NCBI GenBank assembly: GCA_964484675.1
Contig: CAZAFC010000010.1
Coordinates: 1 to 20,787 of the forward strand
Direction: 5' to 3'
DNA from: CAZAFC01 sp964484675
Lineage (GTDB): Bacteria > Patescibacteriota > Saccharimonadia > Saccharimonadales > UBA4665
DNA length: 20,787 nucleotides
The translations under genes and the position numbers were made by a program. The first letter of the stretch is position 1; each line of letters opens with the position of its first letter. Below, one piece after another: positions 19,777 through 20,787 of the stretch. Below the pieces are notes generated by a model that worked only from the letters and a program-made list of their open reading frames with translations, was not told the DNA's origin and did no database searches.

Positions 19777-20787
19777 ATGAACACGGACGCTCACACAACG
19801 TACATCCTCACGGTTAATGCCGGGTCATCGAGCCTCAAGCTGGCGCTGTTTGCTGGGCGTGATGCGCGCAGGCTATTTGAGGTGGCGGTTGAAAATATCG
19901 GGCAGCCGTCGGCTTGCCTCGCCATGGGCAACGATCGTGAGCCGATCAGCGCCGATACTCACGCCGATGCAGCCGCCTTGCTTATGAAACGGCTTGCGCC
20001 GCACATGTCCGGCGCCGAGATCGCCGCGGTTGGTTATCGGATTGTGCATGGCGGCGCGCGGTACTGCAAAACGACGACGGCAACAGATGAGATACTGCAA
20101 GACTTGCGCGCACTGGCTATATTTGACCCAGAGCACATGCCGATTGAGCTGGAGCTTGTCGAGACGTTCCAAACGGCGCTGCCGAGGGCTCGCCAAGTGT
20201 TGTGCTTCGATACCGCGTTCCACCACGATTTGCCGATCTGTTCCCGGCTGTTGCCGCTCCCGCGTGCACTCGAGGCAAAGGGCATCCGGCGCTACGGCTT
20301 CCACGGTTTGTCGTATGCGCACATCGTGCGGGAATTACGGCGCGTCGAGGGCGAAGCCGCCGCCAATGGCAAGGTGATTATCGCTCATCTTGGGAGCGGC
20401 GCAAGTCTCGTGGCACTGCAAGACGGCAAGCCGATTGATACGACCATGAGCTTGACACCGGCTTCCGGCATTCCGATGAGTACGCGTTCTGGCGATATTG
20501 ATCCCGGACTTATGCTCTATCTTGCGCGCACGCAGGGGTATGACGCAAAACGGCTGCACCACATGGTTAACTTTGAAGCTGGCCTGCTGGGCATGTCCGA
20601 AACGACCGCCGACATGAAAAAACTGCTTGAAGTCGAAGCCGCCGACCGTCGCGCCAAAGACGCTGTAGATGTTTTTTGCTATGCCGTGCGCAAGACTATC
20701 GGCAGCTACGCGGCGGCGCTCGGTGGCCTGAACACCGTGATTTTTACGGGTGGCATGGGCGAGAATGCGCCGAAGATTCGCGCGCAA
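19777..20787 (+). CDS. ackA: Acetate kinase, 5' part (runs off the window)
   Basis: 337 codons are present and the frame is still open at the window end; about 400 are expected. The enzyme interconverts acetate + ATP and acetyl phosphate + ADP, giving ATP by fermentation. Visible family motifs are VNAGSSSLK (13-21), YRIVHGG, FDTAFH, RRYGFHGLSYAH, AHLGSGAS, TRSGDIDPG and FTGGMGENAP. All conserved residues seem intact. No Shine-Dalgarno site precedes ATG 19777; TACAAT (19758-19763) is a candidate -10 with a short leader. Divergent from VKOR. The Crp-type box at 19611-19626 is too far from this promoter to be its class II site. Confidence 0.95.
   Translation, partial: MNTDAHTTYILTVNAGSSSLKLALFAGRDARRLFEVAVENIGQPSACLAMGNDREPISADTHADAAALLMKRLAPHMSGAEIAAVGYRIVHGGARYCKTTTATDEILQDLRALAIFDPEHMPIELELVETFQTALPRARQVLCFDTAFHHDLPICSRLLPLPRALEAKGIRRYGFHGLSYAHIVRELRRVEGEAAANGKVIIAHLGSGASLVALQDGKPIDTTMSLTPASGIPMSTRSGDIDPGLMLYLARTQGYDAKRLHHMVNFEAGLLGMSETTADMKKLLEVEAADRRAKDAVDVFCYAVRKTIGSYAAALGGLNTVIFTGGMGENAPKIRAQ

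Noticed and set aside
1..20787. CRISPR arrays, insertion sequences, transposases, integrases
   Set aside because: No regularly spaced direct repeats, no DDE or tyrosine/serine recombinase motifs and no paired terminal inverted repeats with target duplications were found.

Overview
The window looks like bacterial chromosome from a small-genome lineage. My best guess is a Patescibacteria/CPR member, for example an environmental Saccharibacterium. The reasons are the short compact genes, a base composition near 50% GC that varies from gene to gene, a local VKOR / acetate kinase / Crp-type regulator / AlaX gene set, and many starts with no ribosome binding site but a -10 box 6-8 nt before the start codon. 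No rRNA, tRNA or protein-based taxonomic marker is present, so the assignment is an inference. Stops TAA, TAG and TGA are all used normally.

Layout. 1-5153: a terminator-like repeat, a five-helix membrane protein with a possible 40-aa partner, a large secreted M91-like metallopeptidase/VWD/PPC-like surface protein on the minus strand, an unknown helical protein split by an in-frame TAA, and an SRPBCC/AHSA1 protein. 5154-5720: weak small frames and a hairpin. 5721-12241, all minus strand: a GbsR/MarR-type regulator, an APH-fold kinase and an inositol-monophosphatase-like enzyme (the last two 16 nt apart), then a 1340-aa protein that joins a DnaG-like TOPRIM core, a second degenerate TOPRIM-like core and two C-terminal double-stranded-RNA-binding domains. 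12242-13093: a divergent alpha/beta hydrolase with an operator-like palindrome at its promoter. 13221-14324: a Gfo/Idh/MocA oxidoreductase. 14435-16662: two clearly more GC-rich genes with good Shine-Dalgarno sites, a Nudix hydrolase and a 444-aa unknown, convergent around a 13-bp perfect hairpin. 16986-20787: AlaX alanyl-tRNA editing protein, a Crp/Fnr regulator, a GreA/GreB C-domain-only protein, a VKOR-family membrane protein and the 5' part of acetate kinase.

How the parts work together. The Crp/Fnr regulator is followed by two genes that each carry a close match to TGTGA-N6-TCACA centred about 41.5 bp before the predicted transcription start, the class II activator position. This suggests a small local regulon covering a Gre-like factor and VKOR. 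VKOR would supply disulfide-forming capacity, which suits the cysteine-paired repeats of the secreted protein at 970-3612. The most novel object is the TOPRIM plus tandem dsRBD protein at 5721-9743. Its domains are readable from sequence, but its role (primase-like, nuclease, or dsRNA-sensing defence) is not established.
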